Positions 13,801 to 25,053 of a stretch of DNA of 64,000 nt are shown piece after piece (positions within the stretch are counted from its first letter, which is position 1; each line of letters starts with the position of its first letter). The DNA is from Cylicocyclus nassatus. Lineage: Eukaryota > Nematoda > Chromadorea > Rhabditida > Strongylidae. The DNA is taken from assembly GCA_958299035.1 (NCBI GenBank), contig CATQJL010000223.1:82353322-82417321 (forward strand). The letters run 5' to 3'. A program made the translations under genes and the position numbers. The notes beneath the pieces were generated by a model that did no database searches, had not been told where the DNA came from, and was given only the letters and a program-made list of their open reading frames with translations.

Positions 13801-14530
13801 AAACTTGCTGACTATCTGTGCATTTGCGGCATCGATCATGCTGATGTTTACATCTGTTATGCTCTACCTTTGAGGGATTCTAGAAAGCGTCTGGAAATCA
13901 AAAAAAATGGGACGGAAATTATCCAACTCAATGGCTCCAACTGGGCAAGTTTTTACATAGCAACAAACATCATATTTTTAGAAGAAGGCTGTTCGGGCAA
14001 TTTTTTCAAATTCACATATTCCAGATTTTCGATAGCATGCAAGTAAGTAGAGAAGAAGATGTGAGAAGAAGATGTATCATCTGTTTGTCAAAGAGGAACT
14101 GAGTACCGGGGAGCAGAAGAAGAGAGCAGAGTATCAATCGGCGAATTTCTGTCAAGAGAGGCTTTGCAGAATGTCTGGCTCAAAGAACAAAGAACAGCTA
14201 AGGAGGCCATGCAGGTCGTTTGCATGACAACCATTATGGTGTGCCGACGAAAGCCCGTATGCTTATTATGTTGTCTTTTCAAGGAAGTCGCAGATTTTTA
14301 ATTTTTATCACAGTTTCAGATTTCGTAATCACGAGCGGAAATGAGATGACACAGCGAAGCTGTTTAATTCAAAAACATAAATCAAGGATAACGATGTTGG
14401 TCATGTTTCATAACGAAAAAAAATATTATCATGAGAGTTACTCACTTTGAGAGGCGAAAGTCACATAAATCGAGAAGCGTATAACAAGGAGAGCATCAAA
14501 AATTGTCCCAAGCAAGGAAAGCATTGAAAA
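10882..14530. other. AT-rich stretch, no recognised gene
   Basis: Plus-strand frames are often coherent for 30-50 codons and then broken, for example a frame around 12100-12260 ending RFLSSAFLDFGGKNFRTPW. I found no family motif, no convincing chain of exons and no terminal repeats. An eroded gene or retroelement is possible, but nothing more can be supported. Confidence 0.35.
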
Positions 14531-14707
14531 TTGTATGAATTAGATTTTGCACATAAAATCCTATTAAGTCGAGGTTTACTAGTATTTAATCTGTACAAGC
14601 AAAATATGAAAAACGCGCTCATGACAAACATAGAAGAGTCAGTTGTAAGCCGATTTGTGAGAATGCACAGCGCACCTGCCATTTTACGACAACTTACTTT
14701 AGAAAAA
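14531..14707 (+). CDS. coding-like exon, copy 1 of a tandemly duplicated segment
   Basis: The frame contains LLVFNLYKQNMKNAL and EESVVSRFVRMHSAPAILRQ and ends at AAA followed by GTAAGTACTG, a strong donor site. A diverged copy of the same frame and same relative donor position occurs at 15345-15456 (FSLPKQNIENVQARQLES, VTRCVRQHNVPCISRRLAG). Shared frame and shared splice position in both copies argue for real, or once real, coding sequence. The first in-frame codon is TTG, so the upstream limit is not known. Family not recognised. Confidence 0.35.
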
Positions 14708-15660
14708 GTAAGTACTGTTCAAATGTAATAAACTTCTGAGAAAAGTTCCTTCTACCTATGTTCAGCTACTCGAACACTAAAAGAGAAGAAAAAAGAATAA
14801 AATACTGAAGTTGGCAAATTGCAGGCACACAAGCCGTTAAAGGCAGTGGCTCGGCAAATCTCAACCTAGTCAAATTTTCGCTTACCTGGGGTTATTCAGT
14901 ACGCTGATTCCGAAAATCCACTTTTGAGAGCTTGAAAACGCCGAAAACGAGCGTTTTTCAATGCCCTTCCCTTTGGAATTGGACGAGTGCAGCAGGGCTG
15001 ATGACGCCGAATCGTTGCAGGACCCTATGGTTATAGCATTGCGGCGGGCAGCCTTCAATGGTGAGAAGGAAATTGCCAACTCGTCCGGATGCGTCTAAGA
15101 ATGGCCTGCGCGTGTAAGTTTGAGAGCAATTTTCTCGGCAATGAGGGCATGCTGTGCAACCGGGATTGCACTGTTTTCATGCTTGGGCAATAAGGAGTCT
15201 ACCGCGTTAAAATTTTGAGTTGTTGAGTTTTGCCGACCCACTGCCTCTAATTGCCGTGCCAATTCTGCAGTTCACACGTCGTGGACTATCGGAAGTGATG
15301 GGGATTGCAAAAATAAAAGTGATCAAGCTGATATACACTGAAGTTTTTCGCTGCCGAAACAAAACATTGAAAATGTGCAAGCACGACAGCTAGAGTCAAT
15401 CGTAACTCGATGTGTGAGACAGCACAACGTGCCCTGCATTTCACGACGACTTGCTGGTTAAGTTAGTAAGGACTGTAATTAATGCGATAAACTTCTTATA
15501 AAAACCTTTAAAATCTGTATTTACCTAGTCCAACCCTAAAAGAAAAGAAAAAAAGTGAGAAAAGTAGCAATTCTGTGAGGCATAGAAATCGTACAATACC
15601 GCTGAGGTTCGGCAATTGCCCACGTCAAACCATAAATGACTCGCCTGCACATACAAAAAG
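14600..15660 (+). repeat. diverged direct duplication, about 750-bp period
   Basis: The block 14630-14890 reappears in the same orientation at about 15390-15650. The shared run includes a coding-like frame, a donor-like site, a TTCT...ACCTA...AACCCTAAAAGARAAGAAAA stretch and a CGGCAA...TCAAA stretch. The copies differ at many sites, so the event is old. Between the copies are GC-richer frames (e.g. 14925-15060, PFPLELDECSRADD) that may be exons or decayed exons. Confidence 0.5.
15345..15456 (+). CDS. coding-like exon, copy 2 of the duplicated segment
   Basis: Homologous in frame to 14531-14707: FSLPKQNIENVQARQLES followed by IVTRCVRQHNVPCISRRLAG, with a donor GTTAAG at the equivalent place. 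Synonymous or conservative differences occur at several codons between the copies. Family and function unknown; both copies could be remnants. Confidence 0.3.
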
Positions 15661-16244
15661 CTGCGAAGCTCTACTGACGCAAGCAAACCATCCTAATTGC
15701 CAAGGAAACATTTCGAAACTACAGTGGAAACTACAAACAGAACTACGGAAAAAGAGGCCATTTCGAGCAAAACAGCTTCCTCGTTTGACAAACAGCTGGG
15801 GCAAAAGTGCAATTGGCCGAAGTGGGGGGGGGGGGGTATTTTGTGAGAAGAATGAGACTAGAGATTGTCCAAAAATGCAAAAAGTCTAGAGATTAGACTG
15901 TTTACTGCTCACAATACTGTAGTCTGGAACACAAGTTCATAACTTGATTGTGTTAATTTGTTAATGCAGCAAATTTCTACGATAATTTGCGAGAAATTGT
16001 CCCTAAAGCAACAAAATCATCAAACAAACGAATTAATCTTGCAAATAAAATTGATGAAAATCTTTGTACCACCTTGCAAAAAAATATTCGATCAAAAAAG
16101 CTTTTCAGCCCTCAGTAGATTTGAAGGTTAATATGGTGCTTATGCATTGGCATGTAGGCAGCATTTGCACGTAATCAACGCCAATACGCGCCCTAAGGCT
16201 ATTTTTCCGCGCAAAACGCAAGCTGATAGTTGGCATATATAAAC
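15661..16244. other. no recognised gene; contains a 13-base G run
   Basis: A run of G at about 15824-15836. The open frame across it (from 15575) is low-information and I do not consider it supported. Confidence 0.4.
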
Positions 16245-16384
16245 GTATAAGCTCCTGCAAGACGAAGGCGGTTGGTTCGAGGTGCGACGTGGCTGTGACG
16301 CGGCTGTGACGCTGCTGTGACGCAGCCATGTCGCAGCCGCGTTGCACATCGAACCGACCGCCTTCGTCTTGCAGGAGCTTATAC
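16245..16384. mobile_element. 140-bp perfect-type hairpin element
   Basis: The left arm GTATAAGCTCCTGCAAGACG continues through GAAGGCGGTTGGTTCGA and is mirrored almost exactly by the right arm ending GGAGCTTATAC. The GC-rich loop region holds three GCTGTGACGC-like repeats. This is a foldback/MITE-like element; a structured RNA would be an alternative reading, but nothing else supports one. Confidence 0.7.
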
Positions 16385-18670
16385 CATTTATTCCCGCGCA
16401 AACATAGTCGTCACCGTAGGAGCACTATACTATATTATATGTGAAATATGTCAAATTCGTTAGAGTAGCTGATAATCGAGGTTGCCTTTATTCTACAATG
16501 CCTGCTGATCATGGACACGCACCTTCTTGGCTTTTCCGCCCATCGAGAAAATTTTTTGTGCGATTGCCGTTGGAAAACTCTCAGAGAACAAAGCAATTGC
16601 AATTTGCAAAATGATTTTAACTTCCTGGCTGAAACAAAAAAAAAACGAAACTGTTGACATTCGAACCTTGTGACATGAGAATAGTTTTTTGTTTCTTTGC
16701 ACTGTATGTATTGTATAAACATAGATGCAAAAGAGAATCGACCAGAAGTTTGCAGGCCGAGATCATGCAGCGATCAACCACTTAGCGTTTGGTTTCACGT
16801 GCTCCCCCCCCCCCTTGTGATCGCAGCGTTCCCAGCAATGTCACAAGTCGCGGCCACAAATCACAATCTGCTATAATTATGGTCCCATTTAGCCTAAAGG
16901 CTACCAGGGGAAAACCTTAAAGTAAAGGTTATCTTGGCCTTTTATGAGGAAAGATGACTCATAGCTGATCACAACGAGCGCGGCTTATCATTTTGTCACC
17001 CGGAAGCGACGCGAAGAAAAAAAAAGATGAAGAAAAAGTGACTTTTATTGACGTAGAAGTATAAATAGGAGAAGGCTCGATAATTAGCTGAAAGTGCAAG
17101 ATGTAGCAGGTGTTTTACGAGAACAGATGTAAAACAAACCCTGATTGTGCTAGATGACATAGGTAGATCAAAGGAGCGGAGGCATTATCGTTTTTGACCA
17201 ATCATGTTAGGCATCAACCAATCAGGGAAAGCGAGACACGTGGAGCTGCGCGTGCGCGGGCGCTTAACAAGTATGCTTGTGCTTTACTTATTTTGAATGT
17301 TAAAGCGAAAATAAGGAAGATGACAAATTTGAACATAACAAAACATTTCGAGCTTCCAAAATGTGAGAGATTTTCTGATAAAAGTTTTGCTAAAATGGAA
17401 TAGTAACATGATTTTTGCAGGATAAATCGAAGTTTAAAAATTATAATAAAGTGTGAAGAAATAGTAGCAAAAATGACGGGACAAAAATGCAATGTTTGAT
17501 GCAATTTAGCACTCACCGCTAGTAAAAACGATCAATAATTGATCTAAATTTGCAACAATTCCGTTAACATGCGTGCACTGTCAAGTCTGAACGTGTTACG
17601 AAAGTAGTTTTTTCATCAATCGCTACATTTGCACAGATTTCACCACGTTCAACATGTTCGAGGCTACTATGAATAGAGTTTCGTGAATGACCAAGAAAAA
17701 GGACGGGTTTTCGCTCGATTTATCAGTTTATGCGTGAAATTTACAGGCGAACTTGAGGAAAAAAAACAAAGATTATGGCCCATACAGAGCAATGAGAAAT
17801 GACGTTTCAAGGAGGCCATACGGACGACATCCTTGGTGGACGCAGTTTCCATGAATAAATAACAAGAATTTCCTGCTACCACAGCACTGACACAAAAAAT
17901 GGTAAAAAAATGATTTGGTGACAGAATGAACTAGCCATGAAATGATAAAATGATACTGCACACACAATAACAGGTGCCAGTGGGTTGCGAAGAAGTTAAT
18001 CAGACACACAGAAGATTACGTCGTCCTCTACGTCTCTGTCATCCGCCGTTGATGACAACATAACAACGACAGGCACACTCTCGCTGTCTGCTCTCACACT
18101 CACACCTGTCGTCGGGCAAGTTTTCGCTGTCATGCAGGTAAATCACGTGAATGACGTATTAGCGACATCAAGAGTGGGGGGGGGGGGTGGGGGGAGAGGG
18201 GGGCAAAAGGGGGAGGAGAGAAGGGAAATTCCTTTGAGATGCAATGCCGCAGCTACGTCACTCTGTTACATAATTCGACTATGTAGTTCCCAAGAAAATT
18301 AGGTAGAAAACAAATCGTGGCGGGAAATTCAAAACGAACACCTTATTTCCTATGACGGGTCAAAGTTTTTCTTACATAGTTGAGTTGTTGATAAACGAAC
18401 GAGATAAGGACGCGGTACGACGCCCAAAAATCTAGACACACTATGAAACAGGAAATTGTGAGAACCACGAAAAAAATCAAAGACAGACGTTTTGACAAGG
18501 AAGAATGCGAAAGATTGATAGTGCAACAAGGAGCGAGTGTTGAACTGCACGCAGAGAGGAGGCTTTATAAAAAAAATGGGAACAAAAATGGCAGAAATTG
18601 AGATATGAGGAAAATGAGTATACTGAAGGAAAAATCAGTTTGTACAAGTTTTCTAATTTTTTTATGACAT
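16385..18670. other. no recognised gene; homopolymer tracts
   Basis: Contains an 11-base C run (16804-16814) and a G-rich tract (18176-18210). Short frames on both strands have no recognisable domains or consistent splice sites. Confidence 0.4.
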
Positions 18671-19105
18671 ACTAGCTGGCTTACCCGGCTCCGCCCGGCC
18701 CTGTCAAAACACTATGATAAAGCCCTCATCCCTATTCCTGTACCATTTCCCTGTGCCCACGTCTACATGCCAATCCACTATTCCCGCTGTTTTAGTAATC
18801 AGCATGCTCGATTACCCCCTGTGCCAACTCCCAGCCCCGTAGCACAAACCTTGCAAAAAATCGAAAAAATCGATAAAATTAACGGATAATTTTGCAAGCT
18901 AAAATTGTGTTCGTAATCGGCATGCTCGATTACCCCCTTGTGCCAACTCCCAGCCCCGTAGCTTAAACTTTGCAAAAAAATCGATAAAATCGATATCGAT
19001 CACCGACGAAAAGTAGCCTACGACACCCGCCCCTCCCCGAAGTGTATCTATGCCGAGTTTGGTTCGGATCGGAAATGGAATTTTCTATTCGGAACATACG
19101 TACAC

Positions 19106-19140
<35 letters not shown>

Positions 19141-19162
19141 TTCAGCTTTATATATAAGAAGA
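18671..19162 (+). repeat. SINE-like / LINE-3'-end-like interspersed repeat
   Basis: Begins ACTAGCTGGCTTACCCGGCTCCGCCC, contains TGCCAACTCCCAGCCCCGTAG, an AATCGATAAAATCGATATCGAT segment, a GAAAAGTAGCCTA segment and TTTCTATTCGGAACATACGT, and ends with (CAGA)n and CATTCAGCTTTATATATAAG. An internal TGCCAACTCCCAGCCCC block is present twice. The same cores recur at 19916, 22130, 26695-27113 and in the arms of the 45103-48492 element. Confidence 0.7.
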
Positions 19163-19915
19163 TTGTTATGGAACTTAATCAAGTTTTTATGATTCTTAGA
19201 AGTGATACAACGCGAGTAATTGATATTTTGCTTTGTTCCTATAATGACAAATTTATTTACATATATTGAAAGTTACCAAACAGGCAAAGGAATAAAACAA
19301 AAAAAATAAACGAAAATGTACACAAGGCTGAAAGGCTAACCACCCGTTAACAACAGCTTTCCCTCTATTTCTCTATAGAATTCAATTGAAAAGTTGATTC
19401 AGTGAATCATACCCAGTATCAAAAGATGCTGAAAGAGAGCTTGCGAAAAAAAAGGAAACACTTCAATGCCGCGAAATTTGTCTTATTAAAATGAAGTCAA
19501 CTTTCTTACAATATACTAATATTGTTAGACGAGTGGTCTCTACCCTATCGATACCATGGATTTCTTCACTAGGATTTTAAGTAGAAAAACTAGCAAAAGT
19601 ATTTGATGCACAAATTCCCGAATTTTCCAAGCCGTGCTTATGTCAATAACTTCCAAAAATTGATCATTCTCGGGAGCTCCGAACCCCTCGATCCGCCACT
19701 GCAAACCATATATTTGGAGAAAACAAGTAATGACTCTTCATGTATGTTAGTTATTTTTTTGCAATGTGGGTCATACTGGTTGTGGTGCAAAGAAAGATTT
19801 GAGCAAAATGAACGACTATTTAGTATCTAATCGAAGTATTTGTTTTGGTAGGTGCAATCTAAAGATTATTGCTTTTCACAGATAATCTTTATATGCTTAT
19901 CTATGACTAGCTTGC
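19163..19915. other. no recognised gene
   Basis: AT-rich sequence between two copies of the SINE-like repeat. No exon or transposon end was seen. Confidence 0.4.
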
Positions 19916-20646
19916 TTACCCGGCTCCGCTCGGCCCTGTCAAAACACTGTAATAAAGGTCCCATCCCTCTTGTACAGCCTTTCCCTGTGCCCACTTCTAC
20001 ACTTCATTTCCCGTTCCCTGTGATGTTTTCGAAATCAGCATGCCCACTTGCCCCCCCCCCCCTGTGCCAACTCCCAGACCTGTAGCTCAAACTTTGCAAA
20101 AAATCGATAAAATCGATGAAATCGATATCGATCGATGACGAAAAGTAGCCTATGACACGCTCCCCGCCGAAAAGTAGCCTATGACACGCTCCCCGAAGTG
20201 TATGTGTGCCAAGTTTGGTCCAAATCGGTTCAGAAATAAAAATTTCTATTCCGCACGTACGTACTATACTTGGGGAAATTCGAAATTTTTTTCGAATATT
20301 CGAATATCGAATATATTCGAAAATTAAAAATTTCGAATATTCGAATATCGAATTATTCGAAAATCGAAATTCTCGAATATTCGACTATCGAATATTATTC
20401 GAAGATTGAAAATTTCGAATATTCGACTTTCGAATATTATTCGAAAATCGGAAATTTCGAATATTCGACTTTCGAATTTTATTCGAAATCTCAGTTTTAC
20501 GAATATTCGACTTTTCGAATCATTCGCATTCGAATGATTTATTCGAATGATCGAATAATTATTCGATTCGGTCCCAAGTATAGTACGTACCCACAGACAT
20601 ACAGACATACATACATACATACAGACATTCAGCTTTATTTATAAGA
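19916..20646 (+). repeat. second copy of SINE-like repeat, interrupted at 20261
   Basis: Same order of blocks as at 18671: ACTAG...TTACCCGGCTCCGC, AATCGATAAAATCGAT, GAAAAGTAGCCTATGACACGC (duplicated here), AAGTTTGGTC, then (CATA)n and CATTCAGCTTTATTTATAAG at the end. A 326-bp TTCGAA-rich element is inserted between the CGTAC and the CAGACATACAG tail. A 12-base C run lies at 20051-20062. Confidence 0.7.
20261..20586. mobile_element. inserted hairpin element made of TTCGAATATTCGAA repeats
   Basis: The terminal inverted repeat GTACTATACTTGGG and its complement are flanked by GTAC on both sides, suggesting a 4-bp target duplication. The interior is a degenerate array of self-complementary units of about 40 bases built on AATTTCGAATATTCGA. 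Any protein frame across it is a repeat artefact. Confidence 0.75.
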
Positions 20647-20674
20647 TACATTATTCTTCTTACCTATATACATA

Positions 20675-21510
20675 CAGGGTGCGGAAAAAATACTGTCCCT
20701 CAAAATATAGTTCAAAAAATCGGCGTAATTTACAGATTTTTCTGGTAAATTTGACATAATTCTACAAAGGGACTCGGCGGCGGATCCCTTTTAGCAGCCC
20801 ATTTCATATCAAATCTTGCAACTCCCCATTACAGATGTGAAGAAGTGTGAAGATTTTTGGGAAATTTTTGAAATATTCTGGAAGTAGTCAGTCAGCAATT
20901 GCACTAGTAAAAAAGCTGTGAATATTTCTAACGAGGAAATGGCTGCGGCGCAGCAGAGTGCGTTCAGAAAACGTGGCACAGAGACTAGGTATAATCGTTT
21001 ATCGCTCCAAAATCGTGCTGTAGACAAAGTCGGATGCTCTTCACTATTCCTGTCACTTTTTGTTGTAATCTGGAACTTCGAAGCATAGTATGGATCCAAT
21101 TCGCGCAGTCCTGACTCGCCTCTTTTCGAGAATTTTTGTGATTTGCGTGGTGATACAATCTTCCTTATTTGGCCAAAGCAAGAACCATCAATCCATAGTT
21201 CATTTACAGTGGGTATAGAATATTGGAGAAGAGATCATGCGCTACATACCAGCTTTTTGAACCTTATATCAATGCTGGTGGTATAGTTACGGTCCAAAAT
21301 TGCGCCTGTATGCTATCAGCGCATCGTTAATGTTCTTGCGCGCTGTTATCACTCGTTCAAATGGAAAGAAGCAAACAGTTTCAAATCGAACCTATCTTTA
21401 TTTAATCTCAAGGATCTCGCCTACGTATGGGAATCAAAGAACTACAGATTTGCCTTATGCTTGAGGTATTTCAGGAGACAAATTAGAGGGGCAGTAGTTT
21501 TTCCGCACCC
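20675..21510. mobile_element. TA-flanked element, CAGGGTGCGGAAAAAATACTG termini
   Basis: Left end CAGGGTGCGGAAAAAATA, right end TAGTTTTTCCGCACCC, with TA at both borders, as for Tc1/mariner-type insertions. No intact transposase was found; internal frames are short. Confidence 0.65.
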
Positions 21511-22851
21511 TATATATATAACTCAAACACTGTACCTTTGTTTGTTAAGCGGTTTGTGTCTTATAGACTCCTTCGTATGTACACCAAAGAGGCTGAATTT
21601 TGTTTCCTTATAAATGAGACACGGCGCAAAAGATAGGCTACTTTTTGCGACAATTCGCTGGGCTCTTCTATCGATTTATTGATTTATTTACGAACATCTA
21701 GGAAAATGAAAACATCATTCATTTCTCCAAGTTAAGTAGTAAGGGGCGGTAAAGATCATTTGCATTTTGCGGTGAGGAGGATGCGGCGTCATGAAGCGAG
21801 GCGTCAAGAAGAAAGACAATTACTGCGGGTACCACGACTGCTGAAATGCAAAACAGGAGCAGAAGCAGGAAGGAAGAAGGAAAGGATTACGAGAATCAAC
21901 AATGAAGAGAAAAGGACGAAATGTGAGTTACAAGTCTCTTTGATAACCAGCTGGGCCGGTTTTACCACTTACCGGGCTGGGCTGAGGATGTCGGCTAGTT
22001 ATTCATATGTCTCATATCAGTCCGGTTCATTCTTTACTCAAGAAAGCTATTTTTTCTTACAAAGCATATCTGTATTCTGTATCTGTATTCTTTACTCAAG
22101 AAAGCTATTTTTTCTTACAAAGCATATCTGTATCAGTCTGTCTGTTTGCGCGTGCGTTCCGAACACAAAATTCCGTTACTGAAGTGATGCGGACTAAACC
22201 TTACACGATACACTTCGGGGCGAGGCGGATGTCTTCTTCAAACCACACATACTACAGGAGACCTCCTTCCGTTATCGATCGATATCGATTTTAGCGATTT
22301 TTGCAAACTTCGAGGGGTACGGGTTGAATAATCAGGCTAATCCTCAGTGGAACTAATTACTTGGGCTCAATCTTCAAATCTAGATTATGATTGTAAATCT
22401 TCTTGAGGTGTTGAAGTCGGTGAAAGTTACAGCAGCATAAGAAAGTGGATACTGTCGTCCACGCATCGCAAAAGTGCGAAACCTCAAGATTAGACTGCAG
22501 TGACGCGAGGAGCATAAACTCGTCCATATCTAGTGTATGTCAGACGTGTTTCTTCTTCTATCGTTGACTACTTACTCAGACACTCGCTGTTGATTCGCGC
22601 CGGAGATATGCCCCCTTTTGAGGGATTCGCGGGAAAGGGCGTAGACATGCGCGAGACAATATTTTGACAGTTTTTGCGGATGGTCGCGAAAGGAAATCGG
22701 GAGATGATGAGTGACTCAGCGAGCAGTTTCGCAATATCGACGCGCATTTCAAATCTCAGCTCATATTGCATCATTCCAGGTTTTCTTGCTACCTATTTTC
22801 AAAATTCGTGCATTCCATCCATCCCACCTAAGCCCTCTTCTTTCCATTATT
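21511..22851. other. no recognised gene; tandem duplication and repeat fragments
   Basis: A 58-bp tandem duplication of TCTTTACTCAAGAAAGC... occupies 22031-22133. A minus-oriented fragment of the SINE-like repeat (CGAACACAAAATTCC to ATCGATCGATATCGAT) occupies about 22150-22310. Around 22568-22600 the sequence CAACAGCGAGTGTCTGAGTAA (minus) recurs on the plus strand at about 27334, so this too is repetitive. Confidence 0.5.
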
Positions 22852-23112
22852 TCATTCTAATCCAAAATTATATTTTAAATCCAATTTTGAAGCTTCTTCT
22901 CTAGAAATCGAAGCTCGACTATCTCCGTGATTGTGGGATGTGGAATTTGAGTTCAAATTACATTCGTTTAGGAACCAGCTGGGGCATTCAAGGTGAGCCC
23001 TCTTCCAGGCTATTTTTCCAAGCGAGTTTAGTGGATTTTGTTTCTCACAAGGGGAAAGATACTTGATTGAAGTGGCATTTCCATGCAAAATGTACACAGT
23101 CTTATAAAGCAT
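22852..23112 (-). CDS. unassigned ORF, 86 codons
   Basis: ATG-started frame with balanced codons, containing YILHGNATSIKYLSPCEKQ, GKIAWKRAHLECPSWFLNEC and SREEASKLDLKYNFGLE. A stop lies three codons before the ATG, next to a potential acceptor (GATTTGAAATCAG). I do not recognise the family. It may be a terminal exon, a gene fragment or part of an unrecognised repeat. There is no clear donor before its stop. Confidence 0.35.
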   Translation of the reverse strand: MLYKTVYILHGNATSIKYLSPCEKQNPLNSLGKIAWKRAHLECPSWFLNECNLNSNSTSHNHGDSRASISREEASKLDLKYNFGLE

Positions 23113-23439
23113 GGAACCCTGATTTCAAATCGTGACAATGGCGGCAGCCCTGCTCAAAGAATGTGTAGAAATACCACGTTTTTAGACTACATCGAATGCT
23201 GCTGCTTGAATTCAAAAGAACAACATCACAAAGACTTGGAAGCTTGATGCGAATCCACCGTTCAAGGCTACTCAATCTATGTCAATCGAGTGGCAGCTTC
23301 GATTGTTTTTTAGGACGTAAATATGATTGAAATTTTTAAAAGATGGAGGCTAATGAAGTTTTCAATCAATCCTTATGTCATTTTAGAAGTAATAAATTGG
23401 TTAGTTTAGACTTTGTAGAATTCATATATATATATATAT

Positions 23440-23644
23440 AAAATTTGGCGCACACATAATTTGAACCATTGCAGATACAGCCCAGTTCTTGAACTGCAAA
23501 ACTGCCTCTTTTGGCTTCCACGTAGCCCTACAAAATCTTGGCAAGTCCACCTGTCATGGCACGCAGGTAGTTGTAATGGAATTCGCCCCACGCCTTCACA
23601 ATAACTGCTTCTTTTACCTTGGCAAATGCGCAGCATGATAGAGC
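23440..23644 (-). pseudogene. relic of a Tc1-like transposase C-terminus
   Basis: A minus-strand frame reads AKVKEAVIVKAWGEFHYNYL, then AMTGGLAKIL, an in-frame stop, then GYVEAKRGSFAVQE. The spacing resembles the C-terminal end of Tc1-family transposases (lysine-rich helix, AW, aromatic, then a short helix and an EARGGHT-like end). The frame is short and interrupted, so this is at best a relic. No matching transposon ends were located around it. Confidence 0.35.
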
Positions 23645-24316
23645 AAACTTTTGTCTACAACATACTTCCAAAAGAATTTTTTGCATTGCTTAGGAATAAA
23701 AATATTGGATTTTCAATTAGAAGCATGTGTACGTCGCATACCGGAATTTTGGCTACAATTGCGCGAATAAAAACTTAAAAATACCGCTTAAAAAGTATAA
23801 AAAGTGTTCCCATGGCCGAATTTCAATAGATTCTAGTTTAGAAGACGTATGTAAAAAGTACAGCCTTGGTTCCAGTGCCTGTTGAGCATTCTATAGCTTT
23901 TAAATTTGTTCCGAAGACGGATTTCCACTGGCACGTAGGTAACATTCGCAAACTTTTATTTTCCGTTCATGCAAGAACAGCTCCTGGCAAAAGCAAAACT
24001 AGGATACAATAGCGCAAAGCCTCTTCTATGTTGTGTGCATCGAAGTTTTGTAAAATATTAACAGCATCTCTAGGTACAGCAAAAATTGTAAATACCAAAA
24101 ATTTTGGTTTTTTCGCTTTGCAAAGTTACTAGTTTGGTAATTTTCATTCTTACAAAAACATATGGCAGCCGTTTTCAGCCAAATAAAGTGTATTCTGTAG
24201 AGGATGACCGCAGCATCATGTGGCATAAAATTGAAATCAAAACCATCAGTATCTTTGAATTGCAGTACTGGAAAGTTAGGCTCCCAGACTTTTGCCGCAC
24301 CCTGTATATATATATA
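23645..24316. other. no recognised gene; ends in a lone transposon terminus
   Basis: At 24290-24303 the sequence GCCGCACCCTG followed by TA looks like the right end of a CAGGGTGCGG-type element. I did not find its partner end upstream. Confidence 0.4.
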
Positions 24317-25047
24317 TTAGGTTGAACCGAAAGTTCTGTCGCACCATATTCAGAAAATCATAACTTCTTTCGGTCACGACGATTTTGCGCAATTCAAATT
24401 TTGTATGAAAGCGTAAAGCATGTAGTTTCCAAAAGCTCCCTGAGGAGTTTCCAACATGCTCAGGTGGCAGAGATAAAAATGAAAGAACGAGATTATCTGA
24501 AATTCGGAATTTTTAAGCAAGAATTCTAGAAATTCAGAAACAGTGCGATAAAATCCAGAAAAACCATTATCCTAATTTTTCTTACATTTGATTACTATCT
24601 GAGTCAAGTTTGTGCTGATCGAGCGCTTCTTTCAAAAGTTATAATTTTTTGAAAAATAATGCCAAAAAATCAGTTTCCTAAGAATTCTTAAGAAATGGAT
24701 TTTTTGGCATTTTTTTCAAAAATTCATAACTTCTGAAAGAAGACCTCGATCAGCACAAACTTGACTCAGATAGTAATCAAATGTAAGAAAAATTAGGATA
24801 ATGGCTTTTCTGGATTTTATCGCACTGTTTCTGAATTTCTAGAATTCTTGCTTAAAAATTCCGAATTTCGGATGATCTCGTTCTTTCATTTTTACCTCTG
24901 CCACCTGAGCATGTTGGAAACTCCCCAGGAAGCTTTTGGAAACTACATTACGCTTTCATACAAAATTTGAATTGCGCAAAATCGTCGTAACCGAAAGAAG
25001 TTATGATTTTTTGAAAATGGTACGACAGAACTTTCGGTTCAACCTAA
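24317..25047. mobile_element. mariner-like foldback, TTAGGTTGAACCGAAAG termini
   Basis: Termini TTAGGTTGAACCGAAAGTTC and its complement, next to TA. The arms are nearly perfect mirrors meeting near 24685, so the 731-bp copy is one long hairpin without transposase. A sister element lies at 43592-44327. Confidence 0.85.
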
Positions 25048-25053
25048 TATATA

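Noticed and set aside
20270..20644. 124-codon frame rich in EYS/FEYS repeats
   Set aside because: It is the translation of the TTCGAATATTCGA array in a hairpin element.
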